Of a stretch of 64,000 nt of DNA, positions 60,875 to 64,000 are shown in pieces. This stretch comes from Phallusia mammillata. Its lineage: Eukaryota > Chordata > Ascidiacea > Phlebobranchia > Ascidiidae. The stretch covers positions 1 through 64,000 of the forward strand of contig QLIY01000285.1 of the NCBI GenBank assembly GCA_003260075.1, in the 5' to 3' direction. The position numbers and the translations under genes were made by a program. Each line of letters begins with the position of its first letter. Positions within the stretch are counted from its first letter, which is position 1. The notes under the pieces were generated by a model. The model had not been told where the DNA came from and searched no databases. It worked only from the letters and a program-made list of their open reading frames with translations.

Positions 60875-61940
60875 CGTTTTGTTGCTTGTTTTTGTGCTTT
60901 TTGTTTCGAGGCAATACTATTTATGTTGTGATGAGTTCCACGTTGCTGTTTTGTCGTCGTCTTTTAAATGAATACAATTTATAGGACTGAATTATCGAGC
61001 TTGTCGAGTGATTGTGGCTTATTGTAGGAACAACAGTTACAAAAATACTGAAAAACGAATGCTTAATGTGTTGCCTCTATCCTAAACGCTTACGCTCTAC
61101 ATTCAAGGCAAACATTAAAATCTACGCGGCTCATAAGCTGGGGTGTGACCAAAAAGTGCACATCTAGAGTTGCTCACGGTGGTCCTCAATGTATTTAGGA
61201 GGCTTGCGTGTATGCCAATACACATGGAAATCTATGCTGTGCATAAACTGGTGTGTGGCCACAGCGCGCATATAATGTTGGTCATTGTGGTATTTATCAC
61301 TTTTGCATGATTGACGGAGGGCAGAGAACAACAAAGCTTTTTACCAACTTTGTAGAGCAAAAATAACTCAATCTTTGGCCCCAGTCCCTAAATGGCAACA
61401 CAAACTTTCCTTTTTCGTTTGGTCCGCGAACGCAAAATAATAAGTTGTGAAAATAACTTGAAAATATAAAGAAAAAATTAAAATAATAAGTTTTGACGAG
61501 TTTATTTTGTAAAAACTTGATAAAGAAACAAAGAAAATGCGAATAAATACGATAGAAGATTAGAAGAAAGTAAACGCGACGCAAAATTGTTGGAAAAACA
61601 TTTGCTTGAACCGCTCATAGAGTAAGAGCAACAAAAGCAATTCAGACATTGCATAAAAATACGAGGGAAGAAGAACTGATGCAAAGAATAAAAGCAACCA
61701 ACAATCATGATTAAGTGGCTCAAAAAAGTCGCTCTTCCTTCCAAAATAAGAAAATTGAATCCAGATTTGAATTGCACGAAAAGCATCATCCACATTTTCC
61801 ATATTACATGCATCAAAATCCTTTTGTCTCAAGCGATTGGCAATTGAGTTGATGCTGAGGTGCTTGAAGATAGAGATAAAGAGAGAGGAATAAAAGGTTA
61901 AATATGTTATAAGCTACACCTTTTGCTAAGGTACTAAGGT
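60875..61940. other. Convergent intergenic region
   Basis: Lies between the stops of the 57.6-kb gene (+) and the 61.9-kb gene (-). It includes a diverged direct repeat: about 61118-61165 (aatctacgcggctcataagctggggtgtgacc) and about 61226-61270 (aatctatgctgtgcataaactggtgtgtggcc). Minus-strand frames at 61297-61832 are A+T-rich with no domain and are not called. Confidence 0.5.
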
Positions 61941-63843
61941 TTAACTGGCTCCCACACCAAGGTTAACAGGTCTTGGTCTGTGAAGGCCAACCGCTGATGG
62001 GATTGTTCGCTTGCTTCTCCTCGATTCAAGCTGCGATGAGGCGCAACCTGATGGAGGTCGGGTTGTGGGAACTGATGAGGAGGTTGCTGTCGGTTGCCTA
62101 GAAACGAAAGAAATATAGATTCAGTTAAATTTAAGGAGAGAAAACACTGGGTTGAAACATGGCAATGTGTAGAAATATTAAATGTTTGCTGATAGCGCGA
62201 GTATTACAAGTATTTTGAACATATATATAAAAATATATACATAGTATATAGAAGTATTTTTGAAGCTTGTATTAAAACTGAGAAAACCCCAAACCTTATT
62301 TATATAAACACGCAGTATTAGAGTCATGAATCATTGTGAATATAATCATGAATAAAAGTATTACAGTCATGAATCATTTTGAACATAGTTACAAGATTTT
62401 AGCCTGGAACTTTATGCTTACCTCAGTGAAGAAGCAAACGACGGTATCTGGCTGTTAAGAGGAGGTGTGAACTTGCTTTGTGGATTTTGATGCGCGATAA
62501 AGTTCGAATTTTCATAAACCGGCTCTTGATGGTCGCGGTTCGGTGTATTGCCCTGTGTAGCAGCTCGAGATCTGTTCGGAGGAACACCATAGTTCAGTGG
62601 GGCCAACTTGAGTTTCGGAGACTGAGGTTTGGATGCAGCGGGAGAGCCGTCCTGGGATGAAGTGCTGTGGGAGCGAGTGGATGTCTTCCCTGGAGGAGAG
62701 AGCTTGCTCGGAGTCGAAAGTCGAGAAATCCGTGAACCCGAGTGAGATCTACGGGACTGAATCGACTTTATATTGTTTATCGTAGGTTTTGTTGGCTGTG
62801 GTGTATCAGAATAAGCTGGCAGCTTCGAAATAGAGTTTTGATAATCTGGAGGCTTCGAATCGTCCGCTCTTGACCGGCCGGTGGCGCAAGAGGAACTGCG
62901 TGCTTGTCCTTGGGCCACAGCACTAGGTGGCGGAAGAGAAACAGCAGGAGATCGAAGTCCGGATGATGATGCAGTTTTGCTCCTTCCACGATACGAAGTC
63001 ATCTCGGTACTGGATGAGGAACTGCTGGATTCGTTTGTACCCGTTAGTCCGCCTCGGCCGGAGAATCCGAATCCAGAGGAACTATTTCGTTTCGATTTAG
63101 ACATCCTCTGCTGGTTCGGTTTGCTCGGAACCGGTTCCAACGATCCGGATGATGACGTCGTGCCCTGGAACTCTGTGACGTCAACCATTCCGTCGGAAGG
63201 CAAGGAACCGAAACTGGAACCGGTTCCAACAGATCCGTTCATGACGCTGTCGGCTCCACTGGAAGTGATGGATGCCGGGGTTCTACCAGTAGAATCCGTC
63301 GATTTATCCTGAAATTAAAAAAAAAAACGTTTAACATTCCGAAATCCAAAAGACACGTTTACATCTTTGACGTTCAAAGATGTAAATCTGTAATATTTTT
63401 CGATGGGCAAAGTCATAATGATATTTTGTCACAATTTCATTAGGGCTTCGATAATTGTTTGAACATCTCAGAAATAATCAGTAATTTATTTGAAGCAAAG
63501 CGATTAAACGTAGCGAAAAGTTGCCCCCCCCCCGTAATATTTTTCGATGGGCAAAGTCATAATGATATTTTGTCACAATTTGATTAGGGCTTCGATAATT
63601 GTTTGAACAGCTCAGAAACAATCAGTAATTTATTTGAAGCAAAGCGATTAAACGTAGCGAAAAGTTAGAAATAAGTGGAGAGTTAAATTACATTTGAGGT
63701 TGATCCCTGTGGAGTGCTTCTGCCGCTTGTACGTTGTTGTGTCAGTTCAGCTTCAACTACAGAACTAATGAAAGCTTTTTCAAATACTTTCTGGTGATCA
63801 GAGTAGTTGATTTTCTTTCCAATTGCGTCTTTGTCAGGTTTTC
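61941..63843 (-). CDS. Ser/Pro-rich protein, C-terminal part (5' end outside window)
   Basis: Minus-strand exons 63843-63693 (approximate), 63308-62422 and terminal exon 62097-61941, with consensus acceptors and donors; about 400 residues are visible. The 63843 exon reads GKPDKDAIGKKINYSDHQKV.. and looks like the edge of a folded region. The rest is low-complexity, Ser/Thr/Pro/Arg-rich and probably disordered, with poly-Ser near the middle of the 887-bp exon. It contains a PPxY motif (KPPDYQN) that could bind WW domains, a Tyr motif EPVYENSN, and many SP/TP sites. Such tails occur in cytoskeletal scaffolds such as microtubule-associated proteins, but I cannot assign a family. The frame through the 63843 exon depends on one base I could not verify. 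Confidence 0.65.
63373..63690. repeat. Allelic overlap in the 61.9-kb gene intron
   Basis: 63388-63523 recurs at 63534-63668 around 10 C at 63524-63533 with single-base differences. A further 10-C run at 63969-63978 is followed by agctttttcaaatactttctgg, which repeats 63773-63794, so the window ends inside another duplicated contig end. Confidence 0.8.
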
Positions 63844-64000
63844 CTGAAGAAAAAAACACATTTCAAACTCTAGAACAGCAAATTTATCCAACTGTATTGG
63901 ATTCATGTGATGCTGCAAAGCCAGCCACTTATCAGTCAAGTCTAAGATATTAATAGTTATCTAGTAAACCCCCCCCCCAGCTTTTTCAAATACTTTCTGG

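Noticed and set aside
7761-63978. A novel mobile element or repeat system defined by poly-C spacers flanked by direct duplications
   Set aside because: Constant 10-base length, SNP-level differences between flanks, and filler interrupting exons that are intact in the other copy all point to assembly joins, not biology.
1-64000. CRISPR array or prokaryotic defence locus
   Set aside because: Genes are intron-containing and no regularly spaced identical repeats with unique spacers occur; the window is eukaryotic.

Overview
The window is eukaryotic genomic DNA, A+T-rich, with compact genes made of many short exons (about 45 to 930 bp), short introns (mostly 100 to 1,000 bp) and small transposon remnants. 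An array of ASIC-like DEG/ENaC channel genes, a mosaic trypsin-like protease with a CCP (sushi) module, gene compactness and very high heterozygosity together suggest an invertebrate deuterostome, most likely a Ciona-like tunicate. That identification is inference; no species-diagnostic marker was seen.

The main caution concerns the assembly. About 29 poly-C runs, nearly all of exactly 10 C once native flanking C is discounted, plus one of 80 C, interrupt the sequence. At most of them the sequence after the run repeats the sequence before it with a few percent SNPs and indels. They look like gap filler between overlapping contig ends from two haplotypes that were never merged. Several exons therefore appear twice, and these second copies are alleles, not paralogues.

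Layout: 0-7 kb holds repeats and a low-confidence minus-strand spliced unit. 7-10.5 kb is non-coding with a tRNA-derived SINE seen in two allelic copies. 10.54-16.31 kb (+) is a mosaic serine protease (hydrophobic N-terminus, CCP, Cys-rich segment, trypsin domain; about 517 aa). 19.16-25.16, 27.67-32.31, 33.52-39.48 and 43.39-47.46 kb (+) are four tandem DEG/ENaC channel genes (about 506, 503, 465 and 471 aa), all with nine coding exons at the same intron phases. 41.4-43.09 kb is the second allele of the 5' half of the fourth channel gene, and 40.40-40.56 kb is the second allele of the last exon of the third. 47.5-57.5 kb is a roughly 10 kb non-coding stretch with a clean hAT-type MITE, diverged tandem duplications and possible cis-regulatory motif clusters. 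57.55-60.87 kb (+) is an unrecognised basic, Ser-rich protein (about 496 aa). 61.94-63.84 kb (-) is the 3' end of a Ser/Pro-rich protein gene that runs off the window.

The channels should be plasma-membrane trimeric Na+ channels. Conserved exon structure, orientation and sequence show that they arose by tandem duplication. The protease is a separate secreted or type II membrane zymogen; nothing in the sequence links it functionally to the channels.
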